The position numbers were made by a program, and so were the translations under genes. This document shows positions 42,123-51,936 of a stretch of DNA of 64,000 nucleotides, piece by piece. Origin of the DNA: Larkinella soli. Its GTDB lineage: Bacteria; Bacteroidota; Bacteroidia; Cytophagales; Spirosomataceae. Every line of letters begins with the position of its first letter. Position 1 is the first letter of the stretch. The DNA lies in NCBI RefSeq assembly GCF_003703975.1, contig NZ_QTJY01000008.1:124001-188000 (forward strand), given 5' to 3'. Below the pieces are notes generated by a model that saw nothing but the letters and a program-made list of their open reading frames with translations, was not told the origin of the DNA and ran no database searches.

Positions 42123-45100
42123 ATGACCCTATTCTACTCACTACCTCCATTCGGCAGGCTCTGGGGCGTTTTTCTCTGCCTCCTGTTGACCCTTCCCTTC
42201 CTCTCCGTCGCTGAGAGTCCGGCCCGGACGGCCCCTTCTTCCGCCAAAGCCGCGGTTGAAATGACCGTCAGCGGGCGGGTCACCGACGCCGGCACCAACG
42301 AGGCCCTCGCGGGCTGCACCGTCGTGCTGAAAGGCACCCAGCGCGGCACCACCACCGACGCCAACGGCGACTACAAAATCGTGGTCCCGGACGGCAACGC
42401 GGTACTGGTGTTCGGCTTCATCGGCTTTGTTTCCCAGGAAGTTCCGGTCAACAACCGCAGCACCATTAACATCTCTCTGAAGGCCACGGCCAACGAACTG
42501 TCGCAGGTGGTGGTGATCGGCTACGGCAGCGCCACCAAAAAGGACATGACCGGGGCCGTGAAGTCCATCAAAAGCACGGAATTCAACCGCGGGATCATCA
42601 ACTCCCCCGAGCAGCTGCTCCAGGGCAAGGTGGCCGGCGTCAACGTGACCTCCGCCAGCGGGGAGCCGGGCGGTGTGCAGAACATTACCATCCGCGGGCC
42701 CGGTGGGGTCCGGACGGGCAGCACCCCCCTCTTCGTTCTCGACGGCATCGCCCTCGACAACTCCAGCACCGGCGGGGCCACCAACCCGCTCAACTTCCTG
42801 AACCCGCAGGACATCGAAAGCATCGACGTCCTGAAAGATGCTTCGGCCACCGCCATCTACGGCTCGCGCGGGGCCAACGGCGTCGTGCTGATCACGACCA
42901 AAAAAGGCCGGTCCGGCGCCGGAACCATCAACGTCTCGTCGAGCCTCGGCATCTCGAACCTGGCCCGTCCGCTCGAGGTCTTTTCGGCCGACGAATACCG
43001 GCGTCAGGTGCCGGCCGTCGGGGGTGTGCTGGAAGACTTCAAGGGCAATACCGACTGGCAAAAGGAGATCACCCGCACGGCCATGACCTGGAACCACAAC
43101 CTCTCGTTCGGGGGCGGCACCGACAAGCTCACCTACTACGGCTCCTTCGGTGTGCAGAATCAGGAAGGCATCCTGAAAGGCAGCGGCCTCGACCGCTATA
43201 CGGGCCGCATCAACCTCTCCCAGAAGTTTCTGGAAGACCGTCTCAATATCGACGTCAACCTGACGGCCTCCTCGACGGTGAACAACCGGCCGCCCATGCA
43301 GGCCATGATCGGGGGCGCCATCTCGGCCAACCCGACCATGCCGGCCTACGACGACAAAGGCCAGCCGTTCAAATACCAGAGCGGCACCAACCCGCTCATC
43401 ACGCTGGCGCTGGAGAAGGACGTCACCACGACCAACCGGGTGGTGGGCAACATCTCGCCCTCGTTCAAAATCACGGAAGCCCTCGTCTACAAGCTGAACC
43501 TGGGAGTCGATAATTCCAACTCCGTCCGCGACCTGCAATCGCTGCCCAGTGCGGTGCCGCAGCAGGACGGACGGCTGGAAACCATCTATACCTTCAATCG
43601 GAATACCCTGATCGAAAACTACTTCACCTATACGCTGGCCCGTCAGGATCATAACCTGACCGCATTGCTGGGCCACTCCTACCAGAAAATTTTCGTGCAG
43701 GGCCGCAACTCCAGCATCAACAAGTTCCCGATCTCGCCCATCGAGCCGATTTATAACCCCGGCCTGGGTCAGGACCTGACGCTGGCAAACAATAAACCCG
43801 GGGGCTTCGCCGTCGAAAATGAACTGCAATCGTTCTTTTCGCGGGTGAACTACCAGTATAAGGACCGGTATCTGGCGACGGCCACCGTCCGGGCCGACGG
43901 CTCCTCGAAGTTCGGGGCCAACAACAAATACGGGATCTTCCCGTCGGTTTCGGTCGGCTGGCGGCTTTCGGAGGAGGAATTCCTGAAGTCGGGGCCGTTC
44001 TCCGACCTGAAGCTGCGGGCGGGCTGGGGTCAGACCGGGAACCAGGAAATCCCGTCGAAGATCACCCAGGCGCTGTTCACCTCGCAGGTGTCGGCCGCGA
44101 CGAGCTACCCGCTGGCGGCTTCCGGGCCGTTCCCGGCCGGCACGTCCTACGCCCGGCTGGCGAACCCGGATATCCAGTGGGAAGTATCGACCCAGACCGA
44201 CATCGGGCTGGATTTCGGGCTGTTCAAGGGCGCCCTCTCCGGCTCCGTCGACTACTTCCGGAAGGTGTCCAACAACATTCTGCTGGAGGTGATCCCGGCC
44301 GATCCCGTCCAGCCCGCCGGAACCACCTGGACGAACGTGCCCGACATGACCATCACCAACCAGGGCGTCGAAATCGACCTGAACTACCGCTACACCGGCC
44401 TGAGCGGCCTGCGCTTCGACCTCGGCGGAAACGTGACCTTCATCGACAACGAGGTCACCAACTCGCCCTATTCGGTGATTCCGTCCGGTTCGGCCTCCGG
44501 CTCCGGCCTGACCTCGGCCACGATCAACGGCTACATCAACGGCCAGCCCATCGGAACATTCTTCCTGAAAGAGTTTACGGGCCTCGACGACAAGGGCATC
44601 AGCACCTTCCGCGATGCCGACGGCGACGGCATCATCACCGACAAGGATCGCGTGGCCGCCGGGAGCGCCCTGCCGACGAAGCAGTACAACATCAACGGCA
44701 ACCTGGCCTACAAGGGCTTCGACCTGGCCGTCAACTTCAACGGCGTATCGGGCAACAAGCTGTACGACAATACCGCCAACGCCAACTTCTACAAGCTGCG
44801 GCTGTCGAAAGGGCTGAACACCACCCCGGAGGCCGTGCAGTTTGCCAACGAGTCGATCAACAACTCGGCGCCGGTCTCGACGCGCTACCTGAAAAACGGC
44901 GCCTTCTTCCGGCTGAACAACCTCTCGCTGGGCTACAACCTCAGCCCCAAACTGATCGGCCTGAACCGCTGGGTCAGCGGCATCCGGATTTCGGCCACGG
45001 GCCAGAACCTGTTCGTCATCACGAAATACGACGGCTATGACCCGGAGGTGAACACCGACCGCACGATCAACGGCATTTCATCGTACGGCATCGACTACCT

Positions 45101-45152
45101 CAGCTATCCGAAAGCCCGCACCTTCGTCTTTGGCCTGAACCTTACTTTTTAA
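42123..45152 (+). CDS. SusC/RagA-family TonB-linked outer-membrane receptor
   Basis: A 1,009-aa outer-membrane transporter. After a signal peptide (about 1-30) come a CarboxypepD_reg-like domain (SGRVTDAGTNEALAGCTVVL, about 50-125), a TonB box-like segment (LSQVVVIGYGSATKKDMTGA), the plug domain (about 140-250; ITIRGPGGVRTGSTPLFVLD, SIDVLKDASATAIYGSRGAN) and a 22-strand barrel ending in FVFGLNLTF with the terminal Phe. It imports bulky ligands, usually oligosaccharides, with its SusD lipoprotein encoded 11 bp downstream. There are no enzymes or sigma/anti-sigma genes directly beside the pair, so the ligand is unknown. Confidence 0.97.
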   Translation: MTLFYSLPPFGRLWGVFLCLLLTLPFLSVAESPARTAPSSAKAAVEMTVSGRVTDAGTNEALAGCTVVLKGTQRGTTTDANGDYKIVVPDGNAVLVFGFIGFVSQEVPVNNRSTINISLKATANELSQVVVIGYGSATKKDMTGAVKSIKSTEFNRGIINSPEQLLQGKVAGVNVTSASGEPGGVQNITIRGPGGVRTGSTPLFVLDGIALDNSSTGGATNPLNFLNPQDIESIDVLKDASATAIYGSRGANGVVLITTKKGRSGAGTINVSSSLGISNLARPLEVFSADEYRRQVPAVGGVLEDFKGNTDWQKEITRTAMTWNHNLSFGGGTDKLTYYGSFGVQNQEGILKGSGLDRYTGRINLSQKFLEDRLNIDVNLTASSTVNNRPPMQAMIGGAISANPTMPAYDDKGQPFKYQSGTNPLITLALEKDVTTTNRVVGNISPSFKITEALVYKLNLGVDNSNSVRDLQSLPSAVPQQDGRLETIYTFNRNTLIENYFTYTLARQDHNLTALLGHSYQKIFVQGRNSSINKFPISPIEPIYNPGLGQDLTLANNKPGGFAVENELQSFFSRVNYQYKDRYLATATVRADGSSKFGANNKYGIFPSVSVGWRLSEEEFLKSGPFSDLKLRAGWGQTGNQEIPSKITQALFTSQVSAATSYPLAASGPFPAGTSYARLANPDIQWEVSTQTDIGLDFGLFKGALSGSVDYFRKVSNNILLEVIPADPVQPAGTTWTNVPDMTITNQGVEIDLNYRYTGLSGLRFDLGGNVTFIDNEVTNSPYSVIPSGSASGSGLTSATINGYINGQPIGTFFLKEFTGLDDKGISTFRDADGDGIITDKDRVAAGSALPTKQYNINGNLAYKGFDLAVNFNGVSGNKLYDNTANANFYKLRLSKGLNTTPEAVQFANESINNSAPVSTRYLKNGAFFRLNNLSLGYNLSPKLIGLNRWVSGIRISATGQNLFVITKYDGYDPEVNTDRTINGISSYGIDYLSYPKARTFVFGLNLTF

Positions 45153-45163
45153 CCGCCGAACTC

Positions 45164-46852
45164 ATGAACAAGAAATTTCTCTCCCTGCTGGTTCTCGCCG
45201 GCATGACCTTCATAAACGGTTGCACGAACCTGAACGAAAAAGTGCTCGACGAAGCCTCGGTGTCGGGGCTGTCGGATAAGGAAGCCGCCGACGGCATTCT
45301 GGCCCCGGTCTACGCGCGTCTGCCGGACATCTTCCTGCATACCAACTACTTCGCCCTTCAGGAAATCTCCACCGACGAGGCCATTCTGCCCTACCGGGGC
45401 GGCACGGACTGGGGCGACAACGGGATCTACCTGGCGATGCACCAGCACACCTACACCAGCACCGACCCCAACCTGCGCAACACCTGGAACCTGATCCTTC
45501 AGGGCGTATCGCGGGCCATCACGGCCATCAACACGCTGCCGAACCTCAACGATCCGGTGACGCGCGTCTACCTGGCCGAAGCGCGGGGCATGAAGGCCTA
45601 CTACGGCCTGCTGACGCTCGACCTCTTCGGGCTGGTGTTCGTGAAGGAGGACGCCACGGCCACTTCCACCATCCTGCGGGGCGAGCAGGCCGTCGAATAC
45701 CTCAAGAACGAGTTTCTGGCCGTCGAGCCGGTGCTGGAAGCAAACGTCGGCCCGGGGCGGCTTTCCAAAGGGGCGGTCTGGGGGCTGCTGGCGCGGCTGC
45801 ACCTGAACGCGGCCGTCTACCGCGACCCCTACGCGGCCCAGTTCACCTTCAAGCCGGAAGACATGGACAAGGTCGTCGAATATTCCGACAAGATCATCAA
45901 CTCGGGCCAGTACCAGCTGTCGCGGGATTATTTCTCGATCTTCAACTCGAACAACCACGACAACAAGGAACTGGTGTTTGCGGTCGACCAGCGGGCCGAG
46001 CTGAACGGGCATAACCGGATGGCTTACTTTTCGCTTTCGGGTGACCAGTTCCCGATCCCGGCCTACCCGAACGCCAACGGCACCGACGGCCCCGCCATCA
46101 CGCCCGACTACTACCGGACCTGGGTAAACGCCTACGCGCCCAAAGACCCGGCCCAGGCCGACCCGCGTTTCTACAAACAGAACCTGTCGGTCTACTCCAA
46201 CCCGGCCGACTCCTGCGTGGCCGAGGCTGATTTCAACATCAACCGGGGGATTCTGCGTGGTCAGCAATACGGCCTCATCCGCCGGAACGGCGTGTTCCTG
46301 AAATGCCCCGACGGCAAGTTCAAGGTCGCCAAGCTCTACCACGACACCCGCAACAAGCCGACGCTGGCGGTGGACTTCACCGAACAGATCGACTTCACGG
46401 TGGCCGGCAGCAACTACAACACCGGTTACCGGGTCGAGAAGTATGAGTTCAGCAAGAAGTCGGTCAGCGGCCGAAACTTCGGGGAAGCCGACATCGTCAT
46501 CATCCGCCTGGCCGACGTCTATCTGATGCGGGCCGAAGCCAAACTGCGCAAGAGCAACGATGCGGCCGGCGCCCTGGCCGACGTCAACACGGTGCGGGCG
46601 TCACGGACGGCCTCCTTCGCCCCCCCGGCCCTGACCACCATGAACCTCGACCTCCTGTTCCGCGAACGGGGCTTCGAGTTCTACTGGGAAATGCTGCGCC
46701 GGTCGGACATGATCCGCTTCGGCAAGTACGAGGACAAATGGACCGAAAAAACCAACGCCGACCGCCAGAAGCGCCTTTTCCCGATTCCGCAGACGGCCAT
46801 CGACGGGGCCTCCAACCTGCCCGGCTACCTGAAGCAGAACGCGGGATATTGA
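45164..46852 (+). CDS. SusD/RagB-family nutrient-binding lipoprotein
   Basis: A 562-aa surface lipoprotein. The signal ends MTFINGC (Cys20), followed by the family's NLNEKVLDEAS. TPR-like helices carry ARGMKAYYGLLTLDLFGLVF and the C-terminal SusD region ends in DVYLMRAEAKLRKSNDAAGALADVN...FRERGFEFYWEMLRRSDMIRFG...LFPIPQTAID, all classical SusD/RagB signatures. It caps the SusC barrel and captures ligand. It follows susC by 11 bp and is followed by a perfect 14-bp hairpin at 46889. Confidence 0.97.
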   Translation: MNKKFLSLLVLAGMTFINGCTNLNEKVLDEASVSGLSDKEAADGILAPVYARLPDIFLHTNYFALQEISTDEAILPYRGGTDWGDNGIYLAMHQHTYTSTDPNLRNTWNLILQGVSRAITAINTLPNLNDPVTRVYLAEARGMKAYYGLLTLDLFGLVFVKEDATATSTILRGEQAVEYLKNEFLAVEPVLEANVGPGRLSKGAVWGLLARLHLNAAVYRDPYAAQFTFKPEDMDKVVEYSDKIINSGQYQLSRDYFSIFNSNNHDNKELVFAVDQRAELNGHNRMAYFSLSGDQFPIPAYPNANGTDGPAITPDYYRTWVNAYAPKDPAQADPRFYKQNLSVYSNPADSCVAEADFNINRGILRGQQYGLIRRNGVFLKCPDGKFKVAKLYHDTRNKPTLAVDFTEQIDFTVAGSNYNTGYRVEKYEFSKKSVSGRNFGEADIVIIRLADVYLMRAEAKLRKSNDAAGALADVNTVRASRTASFAPPALTTMNLDLLFRERGFEFYWEMLRRSDMIRFGKYEDKWTEKTNADRQKRLFPIPQTAIDGASNLPGYLKQNAGY

Positions 46853-46888
46853 GAGTTGGGGAGCTAAAGAGTTCGGGAGACAGCGAAG

Positions 46889-46920
46889 CCGATCAGGACC
46901 GGGTTGCCGGTCCTGATCGG
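46889..46920. terminator. Strong hairpin after susCD, lacking a T run
   Basis: CCGATCAGGACCGG, loop GTTG, and its exact complement form a 14-bp perfect stem 36 bp after the susD stop. No T run follows, so it may stabilise the 3' end or stop transcription in a Bacteroidota-specific way. Confidence 0.6.
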
Positions 46921-47068
46921 CAGTCGTAATCAGCGTCCGACGACCGGGCTTTGGCTTGCCATGTTCGGGCCAACCGGCAATAATCGGACATTAAAGTTAT
47001 CGGACGGAGGGCGTTGTGGAATGGCATTTGCTGCAAACCGTTATTGGTATAGTCTGTAGCAGTTCCCA

Positions 47069-47860
47069 ATGAAAGGCACATCCCACCGTATTCTCAACTA
47101 CGCAATCATTCTCCTTTTATCGGTTTCCTGTTCCCCCGATAAGCGTGGCCTCGAAGCCCCCGACCAGCCTTGCCGCATTGCCGAGATTACCCTCGACCGG
47201 CAGGTGATCGAACAGGAGGGGGACACGACCGACGCGGGAATGGCCGGTTTCGACCGGTATGAATACGACGAGGAAGGTCGGATCGTCCGGCACCGGTTCG
47301 CCAGTTTTCCCAAAGGCCGTCCTCTGCCCCCCCAGGAAACCCGCTATGAATACGCCGACGGGAAGTTACAGGTATTCACTGCCGCCAACCCGGATACGCC
47401 CGCGCAGTCCTACACCCTCAATGCGCAGGGTCTCTGGACCGCCCCCGAGCGCAAATACGACGCGAAAGGCTTTATCCTGGAAGAAAAAAATGAAACCGGG
47501 GCACTGCTGAGATACACCTACGCCAACGGCAATGCCGTCCGGGTGGAGTCGCAGGGCGTTCACCCGGAGACGGGACCCTATACCGCCCTCAACGAATTTG
47601 AATACGACCTGAGCCGACCCAACCTCCCGGACCTGACGCCCCACCTGGGCCGCAAAAGCGTGAACCTGCCCGTGCGCTGCCTGTTCACCAACACCAACCC
47701 GGCCGGCCGGACCCGCATCCTGTACGAATACCGCTACCGTTTCCTCCCCGACGGTCAGGTCGCGCAGCGCACCACGATCCAGAAGCTGCTCGGCCCCGAC
47801 GGCTCGACCCCGATCTCGACCGTCACGACCGTCAAAAGTTACTCGATCACCTGCCGGTAA
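47069..47860 (+). CDS. Hypothetical lipoprotein with YD-like repeats
   Basis: A 263-aa exported lipoprotein: the signal ends LLLSVSC (Cys21), then SPDKRGLE. The mature part has repeated short strands with Tyr-Asp-Glu turns (RYEYDEEGRIVRHRF, RYEYADGKLQVF, RKYDAKGFILEEKN, FEYDLSRPNL), resembling YD/RHS-like or DUF4595-type beta repeats of Bacteroidota lipoproteins. Function unknown. It is separated from susD by 216 bp that include a hairpin, so it is probably a separate unit. Confidence 0.8.
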   Translation: MKGTSHRILNYAIILLLSVSCSPDKRGLEAPDQPCRIAEITLDRQVIEQEGDTTDAGMAGFDRYEYDEEGRIVRHRFASFPKGRPLPPQETRYEYADGKLQVFTAANPDTPAQSYTLNAQGLWTAPERKYDAKGFILEEKNETGALLRYTYANGNAVRVESQGVHPETGPYTALNEFEYDLSRPNLPDLTPHLGRKSVNLPVRCLFTNTNPAGRTRILYEYRYRFLPDGQVAQRTTIQKLLGPDGSTPISTVTTVKSYSITCR

Positions 47861-47878
47861 GCAGCAAATCCATAAACT

Positions 47879-49720
47879 TCAGAAATTTGGAGAAACAACG
47901 GCCGTCGTATCCGTCAGCGCCTTCATGAAAGCCACCAGGGCGGCTTTTTCGGGGCCGTCCAGGTTCAGGCGGTTTTCCGACAGCGTCTGCGTTTCGGAGT
48001 GAATGCCGATGCCGCGCCCTCCGCCCAGATCATAGAAATCGACCACCTCCTCCAGCGTCCCGAACGCGCCGTTGTGCATGTAGGGTGCCGTCAGAGCTAC
48101 GTTCCGCACCGTAGGCGTCTTGAACAGATGCTGATGGATGGCCGCCCCGTTGTGGCCGCCCTTGCCCCGGTCGGGGTCGAGCCGGCCGCCCTTCCGAACG
48201 AACCGCTCCGGCACACCCAGGTTCTCGCTCTCGCTTTTTTCGAAATGCGGGGGCACCAGGCCGTTGGTCAGGGGCAGAAAATGGCAGGTGGCGCAGCGTC
48301 CCTTTCCCGCAAACAGATTGAAACCCAGCACCTCCTGCGCGTTCAGCGCCGAACGCTCGCCCCGTACGTAGCGGTCGAACCGGCTGTTCAGGCCGATTAG
48401 CGTCCGCTGGTAGGCGGCCAGGGCGTTGCGGATGTTGAAGGACGTCACCCCGTCGGTATAGGCGTTGGCGAACAGGGCGGCATAGGCCGGCCGGTTTTTC
48501 AGTTCGGCCACCACCTTGTCGAACGAGCCGTGCATCTCGTCGGCATTCGTCACCACGTCGGTGGCCTGGTCTTCGAGGAAGCTCACCCGTGAGTCGGCGA
48601 ACAGTGCCCGCTGAAGCCCTACGTTCCAGAGCGTGGGCGTATTCCGCCGGATGGGTTTCCGGCCGTCGAGGGCCAGATTCCGGGCCAGGCCGTCCGTAAA
48701 GGCCCGGTCGGGCTGGTGACAGCCGGCGCAGGAGCGATTGCCGTCGCCCGACAGCACCGGGTCGAAGAACAGTTTCCGCCCCAGCAGCACCCGCGCGGGC
48801 GTGGTACGGTGAGCCGGACCGGGGGCGTAATGATCGGCGGAAAAGGCTCCCGCGTCGAAGAGGGTGCGGGCGTCGGCCCGAAGGCCCCGCGACTCCCGGA
48901 ACGGCTCGAAACCGAGCGCTTTCTGGGCATCGAGCAGCAAACCGCCGAGCGGGTTGGCAATTTCGGTGATGAACGCCATCCGGTCGAAGCGGTTGAAAGC
49001 CTCCGCTCCGGTCGGTTTCTTCAGATAACCGTCGGCCCGCGCAGACAGCACCTCCAGGCCGCCGGCCAGCGTCGGGTCTTTGCGTTCCAGCGCCGGACGG
49101 TAAATGGCGAGATAGCTACGCAGTGACCGGACAGCCACGCGGGCTTCGGGCAGCGACGACAGCGCCACCGGGGCATCGAAGCCGGTGATGCCCAGACTCA
49201 CGATCCGGAATACCTCCAGCCGCAGGGCGTCGAAAAGGTGGGCGTCGGTCATGGGGTTGTTCTGCGCCACCACATTCAGCCGCCGGGCGTTGGCCTGGAG
49301 CATGGCGACCTGCCGCTTCAGTTCGGGAAGGGCGTCGGGGTCCGGAGCCGGAAACAGCAGCGGTTCGATGACCTGGAGTCCTTCCGGCGCGATGGTTTTG
49401 GCGTCGGACTCCTCATACTCCGGGATGGGCGCCCCGTTGATGGCTTTGGCCGTGGCGGGGAAGTAGTATTCGGCGAGCCATTCGACCTGTTTCCAGGCCA
49501 GCCGGGTTTGCAGGAAAGCCGTCCGCCGGGCCGCCGGGTCGCCGGATTCAACGGTTTTCTTCAGGGCCGCCACGGCGGTTTCGAAGGCCGCCACGTCGGC
49601 CAGAAATTGTCTCTGGACCCGCTCGACGGTGGTCGCGGCCGGGGCTTCGCTCCGGCGGAAGCCGAAATAGGCCGCCACCAGGGCCAGAAGGGCCAGTCCG
49701 GCCAGAAGAGTGCGTTTCAT
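47879..49720 (-). CDS. Imelysin-like / di-heme cytochrome c peroxidase fusion
   Basis: A 613-aa periplasmic protein with an N-terminal anchor (LLAGLALLALVAAYFGF). Residues about 30-265 form a helical region resembling imelysin/EfeO-type domains (WKQVEWLAEYYFPATAKAINGAPIPE). From about 300 it is a MauG/di-heme cytochrome c peroxidase: haem motifs CAGCH (331-335) and CATCH (476-480), with RRNTPTLWNVGLQ and FKTPTVRNVALTAPYMHNGAFGTL, the second including the distal Met. It probably reduces peroxide or takes part in metal-linked redox. It follows a PhoX-like lipoprotein gene after 65 bp holding a hairpin. The fusion is known in Bacteroidota but uncharacterised. Confidence 0.85.
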   Translation of the reverse strand: MKRTLLAGLALLALVAAYFGFRRSEAPAATTVERVQRQFLADVAAFETAVAALKKTVESGDPAARRTAFLQTRLAWKQVEWLAEYYFPATAKAINGAPIPEYEESDAKTIAPEGLQVIEPLLFPAPDPDALPELKRQVAMLQANARRLNVVAQNNPMTDAHLFDALRLEVFRIVSLGITGFDAPVALSSLPEARVAVRSLRSYLAIYRPALERKDPTLAGGLEVLSARADGYLKKPTGAEAFNRFDRMAFITEIANPLGGLLLDAQKALGFEPFRESRGLRADARTLFDAGAFSADHYAPGPAHRTTPARVLLGRKLFFDPVLSGDGNRSCAGCHQPDRAFTDGLARNLALDGRKPIRRNTPTLWNVGLQRALFADSRVSFLEDQATDVVTNADEMHGSFDKVVAELKNRPAYAALFANAYTDGVTSFNIRNALAAYQRTLIGLNSRFDRYVRGERSALNAQEVLGFNLFAGKGRCATCHFLPLTNGLVPPHFEKSESENLGVPERFVRKGGRLDPDRGKGGHNGAAIHQHLFKTPTVRNVALTAPYMHNGAFGTLEEVVDFYDLGGGRGIGIHSETQTLSENRLNLDGPEKAALVAFMKALTDTTAVVSPNF

Positions 49721-49730
49721 GGGAGAAAGG

Positions 49731-49761
49731 AAAATTCCTGCCGGAATGCCCCGGCAGGAAT
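49731..49761 (-). terminator. Hairpin with T run between PhoX-like and peroxidase genes
   Basis: Read on the minus strand: ATTCCTGCCGG, short loop, CCGGCAGGAAT and TTTT. It lies just before the peroxidase gene start, so it may end most PhoX-like transcripts or attenuate read-through into the peroxidase gene. Confidence 0.75.
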
Positions 49762-49785
49762 CGGATTATACGAGATCAAACGTGG

Positions 49786-51249
49786 TTAACGGGGAAGCCC
49801 TTTGATGACCAGCAGCTGGCTGGCCTGATTTTCGGAAAGCCGCTTGGAGCCGCCGTCGACGCCCTTGTAGGCATCGCCCGTCCAGGTGTGGCCCTGAACG
49901 CCGAAGACGAAGGTGTTCGGAACGCCGATGACGTCGGAAATGTCGATCAGACCGCTGCTTTCCCAGGAACCCAGCTTCGACAGCCCGCCGACGTTGTATC
50001 TGGCGGCATCCGGCTGGTTCCGGCGGTGGTCGAGTTCAAACACCGCTTTCAGTTCTCCGTTGGTCAGGTTATATTGATAGATATAGGCGTCGTGAGTTTC
50101 GTCGTTGTACCCGTTCGGGTCTTCCTGAATGTAGGCGTAGTTATTGGTCACCAGGATGTTGTCCGGGTTCTGGAAGGTTTTGGCAATGCCGCTGCGGTCG
50201 TCGCCGTCCAGAATCAGCTGGAGTTTGCCTTTCAGCGGGTTCGTTTCGTCCAGAACCAGCTTGTACACCCGGCCGTACTTCGAGCGGCTGTAGTCGGCGT
50301 TGACGCCGGTGTTGTTCTGGCCCGTCACCGTGAAATATACCTCCCGGCCGTTGGCTCCACCCCCTTTGCGGTAGTCGGCGTCCTCGACGCGGCCGAACTT
50401 GACGGCGCTCAGTTCATCGGCTTTCTGGTTCAGTTGCAGGCCCGTCAGGGCGGCATGGTTCTCAATTTTGACGAACTCGATGTCGTGGACTTCGCCGACC
50501 TTCAGCGCCGTTTCCTTCTGGTTCAGGTCTTTCCGGCGCAGGAAATAGTAGCTGCCGTTGTCGAGGTCGCCGACGGAGTTGCCCACGTACAGGATGACCT
50601 GCCCGCCGTAGGTGCCGCTGTCGTCGTCGCCGATCAGGATCAGCGTTTTACCGGCATAGGCGGTTTTCGGCAGGGGCAGCGCGTTTTCGGCGCTCTGACG
50701 GCCCAGGGCCGGTTTTTCCTTGGTAACGCCGGCCGTCGAGGGGTCACCGTAGGGGTTCACGGCATGAATGCGCGAATCTTCCCCGCTTTCCCCGCAGGTC
50801 AGGAACAGCGGCCCGAAACCGTGTTCCTCCGGAGTCGCCAGGGTGGCCGAGCAAAGCCGCCACTGCGCGCCGTCGGAGTTCAGCAGGTATTCGCCCTTGA
50901 CGGGTTTGAACGTCGGATCCAGCGTCAGCCGCGACACCGCAAAATTGTCTTCGTTGTTGACCAGCATCGTAAACGAGCCGTCGTTGTTTTTCAGCAGTCC
51001 CATCCCGTCGGCCGAACCGCCGAAAACGAAATTAGGGGACTGCGTTAATTTATCGTCGGAACTGACGAGCGAATAAACGTCCAGACCTTCGAAGCCGCGC
51101 ATTTTCTTCACCAGCGCGGGCGTCGCCGACTGGTTGGTCAGGAGGGCCGAGGTCTGCGGAGTCTGGTGATCGGTGACGGTACAGCCGGCCAGGGTCAGGG
51201 CCAGCAGGGAAGCGACCTGAGAAGCCAGGTAAACGTGGGTAAGTTTCAT
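49786..51249 (-). CDS. PhoX-like (DUF839) exported lipoprotein
   Basis: A 487-aa lipoprotein (signal ending LALTLAGC, Cys23). Blade-like repeats and motifs fit the PhoX/DUF839 beta-propeller group: LVNNEDNFAVSRLTLD, GFGPLFLTCGESGEDSRIHAV, FQNPDNILVTNNYAYIQEDPNGY and DISDVIGVPNTFVFGVQGHTW. PhoX enzymes are Ca/Fe phosphatases; the EDP and NPDN parts here match the metal-binding region, but several PhoX metal-site residues cannot be confirmed by eye, so activity is uncertain. It precedes the imelysin/peroxidase gene on the same strand, suggesting an envelope function linked to phosphate or metal. Confidence 0.78.
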   Translation of the reverse strand: MKLTHVYLASQVASLLALTLAGCTVTDHQTPQTSALLTNQSATPALVKKMRGFEGLDVYSLVSSDDKLTQSPNFVFGGSADGMGLLKNNDGSFTMLVNNEDNFAVSRLTLDPTFKPVKGEYLLNSDGAQWRLCSATLATPEEHGFGPLFLTCGESGEDSRIHAVNPYGDPSTAGVTKEKPALGRQSAENALPLPKTAYAGKTLILIGDDDSGTYGGQVILYVGNSVGDLDNGSYYFLRRKDLNQKETALKVGEVHDIEFVKIENHAALTGLQLNQKADELSAVKFGRVEDADYRKGGGANGREVYFTVTGQNNTGVNADYSRSKYGRVYKLVLDETNPLKGKLQLILDGDDRSGIAKTFQNPDNILVTNNYAYIQEDPNGYNDETHDAYIYQYNLTNGELKAVFELDHRRNQPDAARYNVGGLSKLGSWESSGLIDISDVIGVPNTFVFGVQGHTWTGDAYKGVDGGSKRLSENQASQLLVIKGLPR

Positions 51250-51400
51250 AAAGGAATGAAGCGTGAGTAGGGTTGCTTTGTCGCCCGCAAAGAAAGCACC
51301 CGGCTTTTACCTCATTTTTACCGAAAGTTTACGACTGGGAGAAGTTTGGTCAAACTGAAATAATAGAAATAAAACAGCCCTGACACCCTTTGAAAACGAA

Positions 51401-51868
51401 TTATTTCGTATCATCCCTCTCGGCCAGGTAGCGTAAATGCCGGACGGAAGACTGAAGGCAGGCGATGCGTCTGAGCAGGGCGGCTTTCGGAACCCGGGCG
51501 GACAGCGAAACGCTAAGCGACTGAAAATGAACCTCTATATCTAAATCCGGCGCGAAGCCGGCCGCCTGCCGGGCAGGAGCCAGCAGCAGCACGTCGTGAA
51601 CCCGGTGCCGGATGTCGTCGGTTACCGAACGAAGCGCCGGGCCGGGCAGGTCATACATGACCCCGGTCTGCAACACGGTGAGGGCGGAATCCAGCCCCGC
51701 CAGGGTGTGCCGGTCGAGGGCGCTGAGGGCTTCGATGCCCGGATCGGCAGGTGTGTGGCCGGCGGCAACTGAAACCGGCAGGAGCGCAAACCGGTAACCA
51801 CCCCAGCCGGCCAGGGCGGCCAGAAGCAGCAGCCGGATACGAATCGAGACAAGGGAGATAGACTTCAC
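51401..51868 (-). CDS. Hypothetical protein with N-terminal anchor
   Basis: A 155-aa protein with a hydrophobic N-terminal segment (IRIRLLLLAALAGWGGYRFALL, about 9-30), followed by a largely helical domain with LTVLQTGVMYDLPGPALRSV and IRHRVHDVLLLAPARQ. No family is recognised. It is probably membrane-anchored with the bulk in the periplasm. It lies between the PhoX-like gene (151 bp away) and a hairpin at 51937. Coding is supported by length, codon composition and an N-terminal signal-like segment only. Confidence 0.6.
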   Translation of the reverse strand: MKSISLVSIRIRLLLLAALAGWGGYRFALLPVSVAAGHTPADPGIEALSALDRHTLAGLDSALTVLQTGVMYDLPGPALRSVTDDIRHRVHDVLLLAPARQAAGFAPDLDIEVHFQSLSVSLSARVPKAALLRRIACLQSSVRHLRYLAERDDTK

Positions 51869-51936
51869 GCAGTGGGGTCGGGTAGTTTCCGCAAAGGTCG
51901 GTATCCCGGGTGAAGCCAGTGTGACGGCATTGTAAA

